Positions 26,002 to 34,113 of a DNA stretch of 64,000 nucleotides are shown here, one piece after another (the stretch's first letter is position 1; the number at the start of each line of letters is the position of its first letter). This DNA is from Poriferisodalis sp965208925. Its GTDB lineage: Bacteria > Actinomycetota > Acidimicrobiia > Acidimicrobiales > Poriferisodalaceae. Where the stretch lies: the NCBI RefSeq assembly GCF_965208925.1, contig NZ_OZ242364.1:3410001-3474000 (forward strand), written 5' to 3'. The notes beneath the pieces were generated by a model. The model made no database searches, was not told the DNA's origin, and was given only the letters and a program-made list of their open reading frames with translations. Made by a program: the position numbers and the translations under genes.

Positions 26002-26664
26002 GTGGCGGTGACTGACAGCGCGCCAGGCGTCGAGCATCTCGACGTCGTCGATGAGGTGGGGCGTTACCTACGGACCGCCCCCAGGGACGAGGTGCACGAG
26101 CGCGGCGAGTGGCACCGCGTCTTCCACTGCCAGATCGTCACGCTGCGCGACGGCGTGCCGACGGCCGTGCTGCAGCAACGCTCGCCCTCCAAGGCTGCCT
26201 TTCCGGGACTGATCGATATCAGCGCGGCCGGGCACTTGGCTGCCGGCGAGACACCGCTGGATGGCGTGCGTGAGCTGGAAGAAGAACTCGGCATAGCCCC
26301 CGCCGGCACCGAGCTGGTGCCGCTCGGCGTCCGCAGGCTGGCCGATGACAGCGGCGAAGGCACGCTGAACTGCGAGCTGACCAGCGTGTACCTGCTGCGC
26401 GATGACCGCCCGCTTGCCGACTACGTGCTGGCACTCGACGAAGTCGAGGCGGTGCTCGACGTGCCGATCGCCGACCTCCTGGCGCTGCTCAACGGCGGAC
26501 CGCCGATTTCCGTGCATGGCGTTGCCGCCGCTGGCCATCTCGACGCACGCGAGGTGACGACCGAGGTAACGCTCGGCGACCTCGTGCCCAGCGCCGAGTA
26601 CTGGGTGGTGCTGATGGTGATGGCCCAGCGCTTCCTCGCCGACCAGCGCCCCCTCGCCGTCTAG
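26002..26664 (+). CDS. NUDIX hydrolase
   Basis: 220 residues with a complete Nudix box, GHLAAGETPLDGVRELEEELGI (read as GHLAAGETPLDG then VRELEEELGI), at about 77-98. The flanking sequence resembles isopentenyl-diphosphate isomerase-like and YfcD-type NUDIX proteins (EWHRVFHCQIV, QQRSPSKAAFPGLIDIS). The substrate is unknown. GTG 26002 is preferred because GCGGGA precedes it; ATG 25969 and GTG 26008 are alternatives. It converges on the helicase gene with a 50-bp gap. Confidence 0.88.
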   Translation: MAVTDSAPGVEHLDVVDEVGRYLRTAPRDEVHERGEWHRVFHCQIVTLRDGVPTAVLQQRSPSKAAFPGLIDISAAGHLAAGETPLDGVRELEEELGIAPAGTELVPLGVRRLADDSGEGTLNCELTSVYLLRDDRPLADYVLALDEVEAVLDVPIADLLALLNGGPPISVHGVAAAGHLDAREVTTEVTLGDLVPSAEYWVVLMVMAQRFLADQRPLAV

Positions 26665-26714
26665 TTCCGTTCGCCCCGCCCACGGTGGCCGGCGATGGTC
26701 GCGGCGCGGACCAG

Positions 26715-29594
26715 TCAGGCATGCCCAGTGATGATGGCAAGCGCGTCGGTGCCGTAGGACGCGAGCTTGGCGGGGCCGATGCCGGGCACGGCGAGGAGTT
26801 CGGCGTCGGTGCGAGGTCGCTGCGTGGCGAGGGCTATCAGCACCGCGTCGGGGAACACGACGTAGGCGGGTACACCGTCGGCTTTGCTGCGCTCACGGCG
26901 CCAATTGCGTAGTGCCTCGAACAGCGCTGCATCGCGCGGGTCGCTCGGCGGTTCCGGCCGAGGCTTGCGCGCCCGCGCACCCGACGCATTGCCGGTGGGC
27001 GCCGACGATCCCGCCTCCGGGTCGGAAGACCCCGAGAACAACCCTCCAGAGTCATCGGATTGAGACCGCTCGGACCGGCTCGGCTCGGTCGGCCCGTTCA
27101 GCGCGGGGTCACGACGCGGTGGGGCCAGTTCGCTCAGCTCCGGCAGGAACGGCGACGGTTCGTCGCCGCAGATCAACGTCACAGACTCAGAACAGCGAGT
27201 CAGGGCGACATGGAACACGCGGCGTTCTTCCTCAACATCGTGCGACAGACGGTGCGGCATCAGGCCCGCCGAAGCCTCGTACACGATGACATGGGGCCAT
27301 TCGAGACCCTTTACCCGGTGCACGGTTGCCAGCCGCACACGATCGCTGCCACTGCCCGCCCCGCCAGGGCTCGCCCTGCCGCCCGGTTGCCGCGGAGGAC
27401 CCGTGCCCTCGTCGGTGCCGAATCCCACCGCGTCACGGCTGTCACGGCCCCGGCCATCCCCGCCTGCGCCATTGAGCCGACTCGCCAGCCAGCCGGGGAA
27501 GCCGGCCGGGTCGGGGTGCAGATGCGCTACCGAGATGAGTGCCCGCAGATCATCACCGTGCGCCGAGCGGTCCACCGAGCGCCGCGAGGCATCCAGCCGG
27601 TTGTCGAGGCTGCTGCCGAGCCCGAGCTCGTCTCGCACGGCCTCCAAGATCTGCCTCGTGGTGAGCTGCTCGTTGGCGGTGCGCTGGCAAAGGAGGTCCA
27701 GATCGTCTGCGAGCTCGGTGATCTTGGTCGAGGTCCGCTCGTCGCTGAGACGTCCCGCCAGCGCCCGCAGATCGCCCAGGCTGCGCTGCTCGCCGATCCA
27801 CTCGATGACCCGGGGCGAGATGCCCCGCGGCGGGCGCCGTGCCGCATCCGACAGCGCACTGCTGGGCAATGAATGACGCGGAGCGGTCGCCAGCTTCAGC
27901 CACGCCAGCGCGGCAGCCACGCCAGTGCGCTCGAGGAAGCCCCGTCCAAGGGGAGCATCGGCAGCGACACCCATATCCCCCAGCACGACCTGCGGTACGA
28001 GCAACGTGCTGTTGACCCTGGTGAGCACAGCGATACTCGACGGCCGCGCACCACCCTCGATCAAGCGTGAGACCGTGTCCCGCAGAGCGGTGGCCGTATC
28101 CGAAGCGTCTGCCACCGTGACCACTCCCCCAGCAGCGTTGGCTTCCGCAGCATCCGCATCCTCGGGGCCTCTGTCTGCCGTGATCTGCTTGTCGATGCGC
28201 AGGTGGTTGTGAGACAGCAGGTTGACGGCCGCGCCGACCACTGGCGGCGGGCAGCGGTAGTTGACATGCAGGTGATGTCGTTGCGCACCGGGGAAGTACC
28301 GGTCAAAGTCAATGAGCCACTGCGGGGACGCGCCCGCATAGCCGTAGATGGTCTGGTCGTCGTCTCCGACACCGAACACATCGGCTCGCGGTCCGGCCAG
28401 CAGCCGGATCATCAGCAGATGGGCGGGTGTCAGATCTTGGAACTCATCGACGAGCAGCACTCCGCAGATGCGGCGGGCCGAGGCCCGAGCCGCAGGGTCG
28501 CGCAGCAGGATGTCGATCGCCCGGATGATCTGCTGATCGAAGTCGACGAGACCATCGGCCTCGAGATCAGCGACATAGCGCGGTGCGATCTCGGCGAAGT
28601 CGGGCACATCGGGCTGGAAGTCGCGTTCAACGTCGGCGAGGTCACGTAGGCCGAGACGGGTGGCACTCAGTGCCTCCAGCCAGGGAGCGAGCTGATCGGT
28701 CATGGCCCGGCGGCGCCGCTTGACGTAACCATCGAGGCGCTCACGGATGTCGATCTCGCCGATCACCTCGACACGGCCGTGCTGCGCTGGCCGGGCGAAC
28801 GGCCCCGTGCCGTTGCAGATCGCCAGAGCAAGGCTGTTCAGCGTGCGCACCTGCAGACCCGGCAGGTCACGGGTGCGTTCTTCCATCTCCCGGCGAGCCC
28901 GCACGTTGAACGCCACGAGGCACACGGCTCCGGCGGCGATGCCCACATCCCGCACGAGATACCGGGCTCGCTCGGTGAGCACACGGGTCTTGCCCGATCC
29001 TGCCGGCGCCACGATGCACGCCGCCCCGCCCAGGTGACCGACGGCGTCGCGTTGGTCGGTCGCCAGATCGGCATCGGGATTCGTCAGCCGCAAGCCCCGC
29101 AGGCTCAGCGCCGCGAGATTGGCCGCAGGGACGACCGCCAACGGCAGCTCGAACGCATCCAGCGGCCCGCCGTCACACCACACCGGCCCCGAGTCCGTGA
29201 CCACATCGCCCGCACCCCCAGCTCGCGTCGCCCCGAGCCGCAGCGCCGCCTCGACGGGCGCGAAGCGCGCCCACGCAGGGTCACGAGCATCTACGGCATT
29301 TGCCGTCAACAAATGCAGCAGCACCTCAGATCGCAGCGTCAAGCCAGGCTGCAACTCCCACCACGGGGCATGCCAGACAGCAGCCGGGTCAGGCAACTCG
29401 CCGTCGAGTTCGATGACCAGCCGGGTGCGTGTCAGCCATGCATCACGCAGTCGACGTCCGACCTCTGCACTGAATTCACCGGTGCTGACACGAAGAGATT
29501 CACCATCGGCCCATGCGGCCGGCACCGGATCGCCCCGGCGCACCAGCACGCTGCGCCCCAGCTCGGGTGGGCCCGCGAGCGAGCTGGGGTCCAT
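26715..29594 (-). CDS. UvrD/PcrA-like superfamily 1 DNA helicase with HRDC domain
   Basis: 959 residues. An N-terminal domain of about 190 residues without recognised motifs precedes the helicase core: Walker A APAGSGKT (196-203), Walker B LLVDEFQD, GDDDQTIYGYAGA (motif III), NYRCPPPVV (motif IV), a Gly/Arg-rich insert, then TVHRVKGLEWPHVIVYEA (motif V) and VEEERRVFHVALTRCSES (motif VI). After a Ser/Pro-rich linker a C-terminal HRDC domain (about 880-955, ending VPGIGPAKLASYGTDALAII) follows. This resembles actinobacterial UvrD2, though the N-terminal addition is unusual. The start is ATG 29594, 26 bp after folE; the frame extends to 29744 inside folE. Confidence 0.9.
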   Translation of the reverse strand: MDPSSLAGPPELGRSVLVRRGDPVPAAWADGESLRVSTGEFSAEVGRRLRDAWLTRTRLVIELDGELPDPAAVWHAPWWELQPGLTLRSEVLLHLLTANAVDARDPAWARFAPVEAALRLGATRAGGAGDVVTDSGPVWCDGGPLDAFELPLAVVPAANLAALSLRGLRLTNPDADLATDQRDAVGHLGGAACIVAPAGSGKTRVLTERARYLVRDVGIAAGAVCLVAFNVRARREMEERTRDLPGLQVRTLNSLALAICNGTGPFARPAQHGRVEVIGEIDIRERLDGYVKRRRRAMTDQLAPWLEALSATRLGLRDLADVERDFQPDVPDFAEIAPRYVADLEADGLVDFDQQIIRAIDILLRDPAARASARRICGVLLVDEFQDLTPAHLLMIRLLAGPRADVFGVGDDDQTIYGYAGASPQWLIDFDRYFPGAQRHHLHVNYRCPPPVVGAAVNLLSHNHLRIDKQITADRGPEDADAAEANAAGGVVTVADASDTATALRDTVSRLIEGGARPSSIAVLTRVNSTLLVPQVVLGDMGVAADAPLGRGFLERTGVAAALAWLKLATAPRHSLPSSALSDAARRPPRGISPRVIEWIGEQRSLGDLRALAGRLSDERTSTKITELADDLDLLCQRTANEQLTTRQILEAVRDELGLGSSLDNRLDASRRSVDRSAHGDDLRALISVAHLHPDPAGFPGWLASRLNGAGGDGRGRDSRDAVGFGTDEGTGPPRQPGGRASPGGAGSGSDRVRLATVHRVKGLEWPHVIVYEASAGLMPHRLSHDVEEERRVFHVALTRCSESVTLICGDEPSPFLPELSELAPPRRDPALNGPTEPSRSERSQSDDSGGLFSGSSDPEAGSSAPTGNASGARARKPRPEPPSDPRDAALFEALRNWRRERSKADGVPAYVVFPDAVLIALATQRPRTDAELLAVPGIGPAKLASYGTDALAIITGHA

Positions 29595-29620
29595 TCCGGC
29601 GCAGCCAGACGAACGAGTCG

Positions 29621-30304
29621 CTAGCGGCCGACGCCGATGAGGTGCATCGCCTCCGCACGGGTGGCCGTGTTGCGGAACTGACCGCGCACCGCCGAGGTGA
29701 TGGTGAGCGAACCAGGCTTCTGCACCCCCCGCATCGACATGCACTGGTGCTCGGCCTCGACCACCACGAGGGTCCCCCGTGGCTCGAGCACCTCCATCAG
29801 CTTGTCGGCCACCTGGGTGGTGAGGCGTTCCTGCACCTGGGGGCGGCGGGCGTAGGCCTCCACCAGTCTCGCCAGTTTCGACAGACCGGTGATCATGCCC
29901 CGCTCACCGGGGATGTAGGCGACGTGGGCACGGCCCACGAACGGCATCAGGTGGTGCTCGCACATCGAATAGAAGGGGATGTCTCGCACCATGACCATCT
30001 CGTCATGGCCGGTCTCGAACTGCACCTGCAGGTGATGCTCGGGGTCTTCCTGCAGCCCGGCAAACACTTCGGCGTACATGCGGGCCACACGCTTGGGCGT
30101 CTTCTGCAGGCCATCACGGTCGGGATCCTCCCCGATGGCCAGCAGGATCTCCCTCACCGCCTTCTCGATGCGGTCGGTGTCCACCTTCTGGTCGGTCACG
30201 GCGCCGTTCGTTTCGGCAATCGACGTCCCGGCGACCGACGTAGTCTCGCCAGCGATGTCGAGTGCGGAATCAGTGCTCGTGTCAGAAACTGAGCCCTGCG
30301 GCAT
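29621..30304 (-). CDS. folE: GTP cyclohydrolase I
   Basis: Converts GTP to 7,8-dihydroneopterin triphosphate, the first step of folate synthesis. 227 residues; the first about 40 are a Thr/Ser-rich extension absent from the shortest homologues. Zinc ligands are Cys115 and His118 (FYSMCEHHLMPF) and Cys188 (EHQCMSMRGV). DGLQKTPKRVARMY and GLSKLARLVEAYARRPQVQE are family signatures. It is upstream of the helicase gene on the same strand; folC lies elsewhere in the window, next to clpX. Confidence 0.97.
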   Translation of the reverse strand: MPQGSVSDTSTDSALDIAGETTSVAGTSIAETNGAVTDQKVDTDRIEKAVREILLAIGEDPDRDGLQKTPKRVARMYAEVFAGLQEDPEHHLQVQFETGHDEMVMVRDIPFYSMCEHHLMPFVGRAHVAYIPGERGMITGLSKLARLVEAYARRPQVQERLTTQVADKLMEVLEPRGTLVVVEAEHQCMSMRGVQKPGSLTITSAVRGQFRNTATRAEAMHLIGVGR

Positions 30305-30391
30305 CCGGTGAACCTACCCGCGTTCCCCGGCGACACCATCTCCAATTTGAATGCCGCGCCCTTAGGTGCTGCGCAGTCGGGCCACGTGATG

Positions 30392-30465
30392 CGCCCCCGG
30401 CAGGACTCGAACCTGCAACCGGCGGGATAGAAGCCCGCTGCGCTGTCCAGTTGCGCCACGGGGGC
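30392..30465 (-). tRNA. tRNA-Arg (TCT)
   Basis: 74-nt cloverleaf: acceptor GCCCCCG with CGGGGGC, anticodon stem GCGGG/CCCGC around the loop CTTCTAT (anticodon TCT), T arm CAGGTTCGAGTCCTG, discriminator G. It reads AGA, a rare codon in this GC-rich DNA. Confidence 0.96.
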
Positions 30466-30602
30466 TCTGGCCACGAGGGCCCAAGGGCCATCCTGCCACC
30501 GAAGCGGTGCCGGTCCAAGGGTTCAACCGCGCAGTGGCGGCCTGCTCAGTACATTCGGGCGTCAAGCCTGCGCAGGCACCTGACTCTCGAAGGAGACCGA
30601 TC

Positions 30603-31076
30603 GTGACCGAGAAGGACTCTGGCTTCCGCTTCGATACGAACGATCTCCGGTGGATCCACTACGACGGCAGTCCACGGTTCGGCTACCCGATCGACTACGA
30701 CATCGCCGTGCTCGGCCACGATGAGGATCTCGGGCGACTGGACCTGCTGATCCGCTGGGCCCCCGACGCCTACTGCCACTTCCACCGTCACGTGGCGACG
30801 ACGACTTCGCTGGTGCTTGAGGGAGAGCACCACGTCATCGACATCGATAATGACGGCAACGAGGTGCACCACGACATACGGCCTGCCGGCACCTACTGCA
30901 GCGGTCCCGGCGGCGACGTCCACATGGAGCGCGGCGGCCCCGAAGGCTCACTGGTGCTGTTCTCCATGCACGAGCCCTCCGGGCGGATGTTCGAGGTGCT
31001 CGACTCCGACCACAGCGTCCTGGCGGAGAACACCATCGAGTCCTTCATAGAGCAGGACCGCGAACTCGCAAGTTGA
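30603..31076 (+). CDS. cupin-fold protein
   Basis: 157 residues. The metal-binding cupin motif is visible as CHFHRHVATTTSLVLEGEH (about 58-76), with the His-x-His and later Glu/His ligands, and the second half GPGGDVHMERGGPEGSLVLFS. It is similar in outline to ChrR-like/single-domain cupins; the substrate is unknown. The start is GTG 30603 behind AAGGAGA; the upstream open frame to 30507 overlaps the tRNA-Arg region and is not convincing. It converges on the NUDIX gene. Confidence 0.85.
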   Translation: MTEKDSGFRFDTNDLRWIHYDGSPRFGYPIDYDIAVLGHDEDLGRLDLLIRWAPDAYCHFHRHVATTTSLVLEGEHHVIDIDNDGNEVHHDIRPAGTYCSGPGGDVHMERGGPEGSLVLFSMHEPSGRMFEVLDSDHSVLAENTIESFIEQDRELAS

Positions 31077-31125
31077 CAGGCGGGCCTCACGCAGGTTGTC
31101 GGAGCCCGGCAACCCGAGTGACGCG

Positions 31126-32076
31126 CTAGCCGAGCGGCCAGCGCAGGATGCCCACCTCGGTGCTGCCGTCCGCCTCCAGATAGTCGAGATCTGCAGGGAA
31201 GGCGATCCGGTGCGGCCCCTCGTTGTCGTAGCGGATCCGCACGTGCTCATCGTCGGCCGGAACGCCGCGCTGCGCTGCCGCGACGGCTTCGGTGATCGTC
31301 GCGAAGCTGGCAAGGCGCTGCAGCATCCCGATCGTCGGCGTCATCATCACCATGTCGCCGGTCTCGTTGCGCCGAATGGCGTCCGCCGGGCGAACCCATT
31401 GGTGCTCGACGGCCTCGTCGTGATCGGGCAACGGCATCTGGCCATCAGGCATCGCCGTCAAGAAGAACCGTGTGTCGTAGCGGCGCGGCGAGCCCATCGG
31501 CGTCACCCAGCGGCCGATGAAGTAGACGTTGTCGCCGTCGAGCAGCAGGTCCTCGCCGCGCACCGTTTCGATGAAGTCCCGCTCGCCGGCATTGACCTCG
31601 TCCCGGTACTGAGAGAACCGCTCGGCCACATCGGGTGGCGACAGATCGATGATGCCCGAGGGCAGGTCCCGGGGATCCTCCACGCCGACCGGATGGTCGT
31701 GATGCGCCAGCAAGATGCCAGCTTCCTCGAACGTTTCCCGCAGGGCCGCGACCCAGAAGGCGATGCCGCCGCGCTCGATGCCGATCTGAAACGAGGCCTC
31801 GTCATCCGTCAGACCCGAAACGGTCTCATCCGCGACCTGCGTGGCGTCCTCGGGATCGACGGCACCGCCGGGATACACCCACATGTCACCCACGAAGACC
31901 GAACGGGAATTGCGCTTGAGCATGAGCACATGGGGATCGTGCTCGTCGGTCAAAATCATCACCGTCGCTGCGTCACGTACCGGGATGGAGGCGGGGTCGT
32001 AGTCGCCGCCAGCCCCCGGCGACAACGCGCCGACCGAGGCGCGGCGCTCGGGGGCTCCGTCAGGCGTTTCAGTCAC
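31126..32076 (-). CDS. NUDIX hydrolase (NUDT19-like)
   Basis: 316 residues. The N-terminal strand RDAATVMILTDEHDPHVLML and WVYPGGAVDPED start a Nudix domain whose box is split by an insert: GGAVDP (about 70) is separated from AALRETFEEAGILL (about 110-123). This arrangement is typical of NUDT19/RP2-type, often CoA-related, hydrolases. An extension near residues 160-235 (GRWVTPMGSPRRYDTRFF) is also characteristic. GTG 32076 is the start. It lies 51 bp downstream of the selenoprotein gene on the same strand. Confidence 0.88.
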   Translation of the reverse strand: MTETPDGAPERRASVGALSPGAGGDYDPASIPVRDAATVMILTDEHDPHVLMLKRNSRSVFVGDMWVYPGGAVDPEDATQVADETVSGLTDDEASFQIGIERGGIAFWVAALRETFEEAGILLAHHDHPVGVEDPRDLPSGIIDLSPPDVAERFSQYRDEVNAGERDFIETVRGEDLLLDGDNVYFIGRWVTPMGSPRRYDTRFFLTAMPDGQMPLPDHDEAVEHQWVRPADAIRRNETGDMVMMTPTIGMLQRLASFATITEAVAAAQRGVPADDEHVRIRYDNEGPHRIAFPADLDYLEADGSTEVGILRWPLG

Positions 32077-32127
32077 CGGCGGTCCGACAATTCCGTCAAC
32101 ACGCGATCGAGTGGCCGGTCGAGCGAC

Positions 32128-33150
32128 TCAGTAGTCGATGCCTGCGCAGACCAGGCAGTCCTCGCCGTCGTGGCTCAGCCGAGCCGCGGCAGCGTCGTCT
32201 TCGGTCTGATGTTGCGGCGTCGGGTGCCGCTCTACTCGATCGTCTTCGTAGTCACCGCCGGTTGCGTCCTGCTGAGCGCCATCGCCGCCGGGAGTTGCGC
32301 ACTCAGGCAGATCGGCCGCCTTGGTGGACGGCGCGAACACCTTGTCCTTCCAGCGGTCCGTCTCCGACCAGCGATACGGCAGGTGAGCCATCGAACCGGG
32401 GACGCCCAGGTGCTCAAAGGCGGCGAACGTGTCGCGCAGGATCTGCAGATTCAGCTCGGGCTCGTGCGGCTTGCCCGAGGTGTGGCCCAGCGGATAGTCC
32501 AGATAGACGGAACGGGGCGGCCAAGCCGCACGGGTGATGTCACGGGCACTCGTCATCGACAACGTCGGGATGCCCTCGGCCTCGATGGCCCTCGCAATCA
32601 GACCCCCGGTCTGATGGCAGACAGGTCACACCGGCACCAGCAGCACCACGTCGAGCTCGTCGGCCACGCAGCGCTTCGCCAGCTCCGGAATCAGCTCCTC
32701 ATGGACCCGGCGAGTGCTGTAGATGCCACCCATCAGGGTGTAGGCATTCGGCCCCAGCTCGCCGATCTCGCCGTTGTCGCGCAGCGTGCGCAGCGCCTCG
32801 ATCGGGAACACGCAGTTGATGTCCGAACGCGCATCGGTCAAGTCGTAGGCGAAGTGCGTGGCCCGCAGATCGGCGGTGTCGACGTCGGTGGGGATCGCCC
32901 GGTACGTCGTGTCGTCGCGATAGTGGAACGCCGTCTGACCGGTGACATAGATGCCGCCGGTGGCGATCAACCCGACGCGGCACTCTGAGATCGGCTTGGT
33001 CAGCGATGTCCATGGCGGCGGCGTGTCGCTGTGCACCCAGCGGTACTCGCCGTATCCCAGCCCGATGTACTGGGCCGTGATCCTGGGGATGTAGGTGACA
33101 GGCGGCTGCCGGGCCCCGCCGGACTGCGTTGTCTGCGCGCTCACGTTCAT
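32128..33150 (-). CDS. GrdB-related selenoprotein with in-frame UGA (UxxC)
   Basis: Read through the TGA at 32626-32628, the frame encodes 340 residues with selenocysteine at position 175. The sequence before it (YIPRITAQYIGLGYGEYRWV, CRVGLIATGGIYVTGQ) and after it (PVCHQTGGLIARAIEAEGIP) is one continuous protein of the glycine/sarcosine/betaine reductase selenoprotein B-like family, in which many members have CPVCHQ here. Thus VPV-U-PVCHQT replaces Cys by Sec in a CxxC-type redox motif. A hairpin 10 nt after the UGA fits a bacterial SECIS. A second motif, CLVC, lies six residues from the C-terminus. Substrate unknown; a reductive or thiol-linked role is inferred. No sel genes are in the window. 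The start is ATG 33150. Confidence 0.85.
32597..32615 (-). promoter_or_regulatory. candidate bacterial SECIS hairpin
   Basis: On the transcript, 10 nt after the UGA, ATCAGACC pairs perfectly with GGTCTGAT (8 bp) around a GGG loop. Bacterial SECIS elements lie directly 3' of the UGA within the coding sequence, with the upper stem about 11 nt away and a G in the small apical loop needed for SelB binding. The spacing, stem and loop here meet these rules, while the sequence also encodes the conserved HQTGGLI. Confidence 0.75.
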
Positions 33151-33177
33151 ACGGTACGCCGTCCGGGCCGCGCCCGG
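33151..33177. other. two adjacent hairpins in the selenoprotein 5' leader
   Basis: Directly upstream of the selenoprotein ATG lie ACGG-TACG-CCGT (33151-33162) and CCGGGC-CGC-GCCCGG (33163-33177). No clear Shine-Dalgarno sequence is visible outside them, so they may influence initiation. Confidence 0.4.
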
Positions 33178-33296
33178 CTGAAGACCGCCACTGGGACGGC
33201 CGTGTTGTCGGTTCGACTCCGGGCCCCGCAGGCGTCAGCTCCGCGCCGAATCCAGTAGCGAGCCCGCGGTGCCCGTGGCATCCTTGACCACCCCAT

Positions 33297-33371
33297 GCGG
33301 GTCGTAGCTCAGTTGGTTAGAGCGCCAGTTTGTGGCACTGGAGGCCGGGGGTTCGAATCCCCTCGATCCGC
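33297..33371 (+). tRNA. tRNA-His (GTG)
   Basis: 75 nt including the encoded extra G at position -1 that pairs with C73, a hallmark of tRNA-His. Acceptor CGGGTCG/CGATCCG, anticodon stem CCAGT/ACTGG with loop TTGTGGC (anticodon GTG), T arm GGGGGTTCGAATCCCC. CCA is not encoded. Confidence 0.97.
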
Positions 33372-33430
33372 CCGACACCCCTGCCCGCCGCATGTGCCGG
33401 GAGGGCGTCGTTAGCCTTGCCGGGCACCAT

Positions 33431-33507
33431 GCGCCTCTAGCTCAATTTGGCAGAGCAACGGACTCTTAATCCGCAGGTTCTGGGTTCAAGTCCCAGGGGG
33501 CGTACCA
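33431..33507 (+). tRNA. tRNA-Lys (CTT)
   Basis: Acceptor GCGCCTC pairs with GGGGCGT using two G-T pairs; the anticodon loop CTCTTAA gives anticodon CTT; the T arm is CTGGGTTCAAGTCCCAG. Unlike the other four tRNAs here, the 3' end CCA (33505-33507) is encoded. Confidence 0.96.
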
Positions 33508-33553
33508 CAGGCTCGCCGGAGCGCCCCGGCGTATGCACTGATGAGGTCGTCTG

Positions 33554-34099
33554 ATGGGCCACGACAGCGAAGCCAGCGAACCGACGGCATCTGAGTTCCG
33601 ACCGTCAGCCGACGAGTTGGTCGAGCACAACCGGCAGGCGGCGGACGCCGTCAAGACGCCCGGCATGGCGGCGCCACCCAGCCGTCACGTGGCGATCGTC
33701 ACCTGCATGGATGCCCGGATCGATCCGCTGGCGGAGATGGGCTTGACGGTGGGCGAAGCGCACGTCATGCGCAACGCAGGGGGGGTGGTGACCGACGACG
33801 TCATCCGGTCGCTGTGCATTTCGCAGCAGCTGCTCGGCACGCGGGAAATATTGGTCATACACCACACGAAGTGCGGCATGTGCGGACTCGACGAAGCAGC
33901 GTTCAGCGACGACCTCGGCCAGCGCCTGGGCGCCCGGCCCAGCTGGCCCATCTGTTCGTTCGCGGACCCCGCCGACGACGTGCGCGCCGCCATCGCAACG
34001 CTGCGAGCCTCACCGTTCATTGAGCACGACACCGCAGTCCGCGGCTTCATCTACGACGTCGACACCGGCCTGCTCGACGAGGTGCCTGCGGTCGGCTAG
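33554..34099 (+). CDS. beta-class carbonic anhydrase
   Basis: Interconverts CO2 and bicarbonate with a Zn ion. 181 residues. Zinc ligands are Cys51 (TCMDARID), His104 and Cys107 (HHTKCGMC); the Asp53-Arg55 dyad is intact, and HVMRNAGGVVTDDVIRSL is the family signature. It belongs to the short, mycobacterial-type beta carbonic anhydrases. The first 35 residues are a charged extension. It begins 46 bp after tRNA-Lys and ends facing the AhpD-family gene. Confidence 0.93.
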   Translation: MGHDSEASEPTASEFRPSADELVEHNRQAADAVKTPGMAAPPSRHVAIVTCMDARIDPLAEMGLTVGEAHVMRNAGGVVTDDVIRSLCISQQLLGTREILVIHHTKCGMCGLDEAAFSDDLGQRLGARPSWPICSFADPADDVRAAIATLRASPFIEHDTAVRGFIYDVDTGLLDEVPAVG

Positions 34100-34113
34100 C
34101 CGTGTGAGAACGG

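Noticed and set aside
32626..33150. Reading the GrdB-like gene as a pseudogene or as two separate genes
   Set aside because: A single in-frame TGA at a conserved Cys position, uninterrupted similarity on both sides and a SECIS-like hairpin fit recoding better than decay.
33195..33232. Possible tRNA (including tRNA-Sec) around the T-arm-like sequence
   Set aside because: No 5' acceptor strand matching GCCCCGC, no long variable arm and no TCA anticodon loop could be found in the preceding 100 bp.
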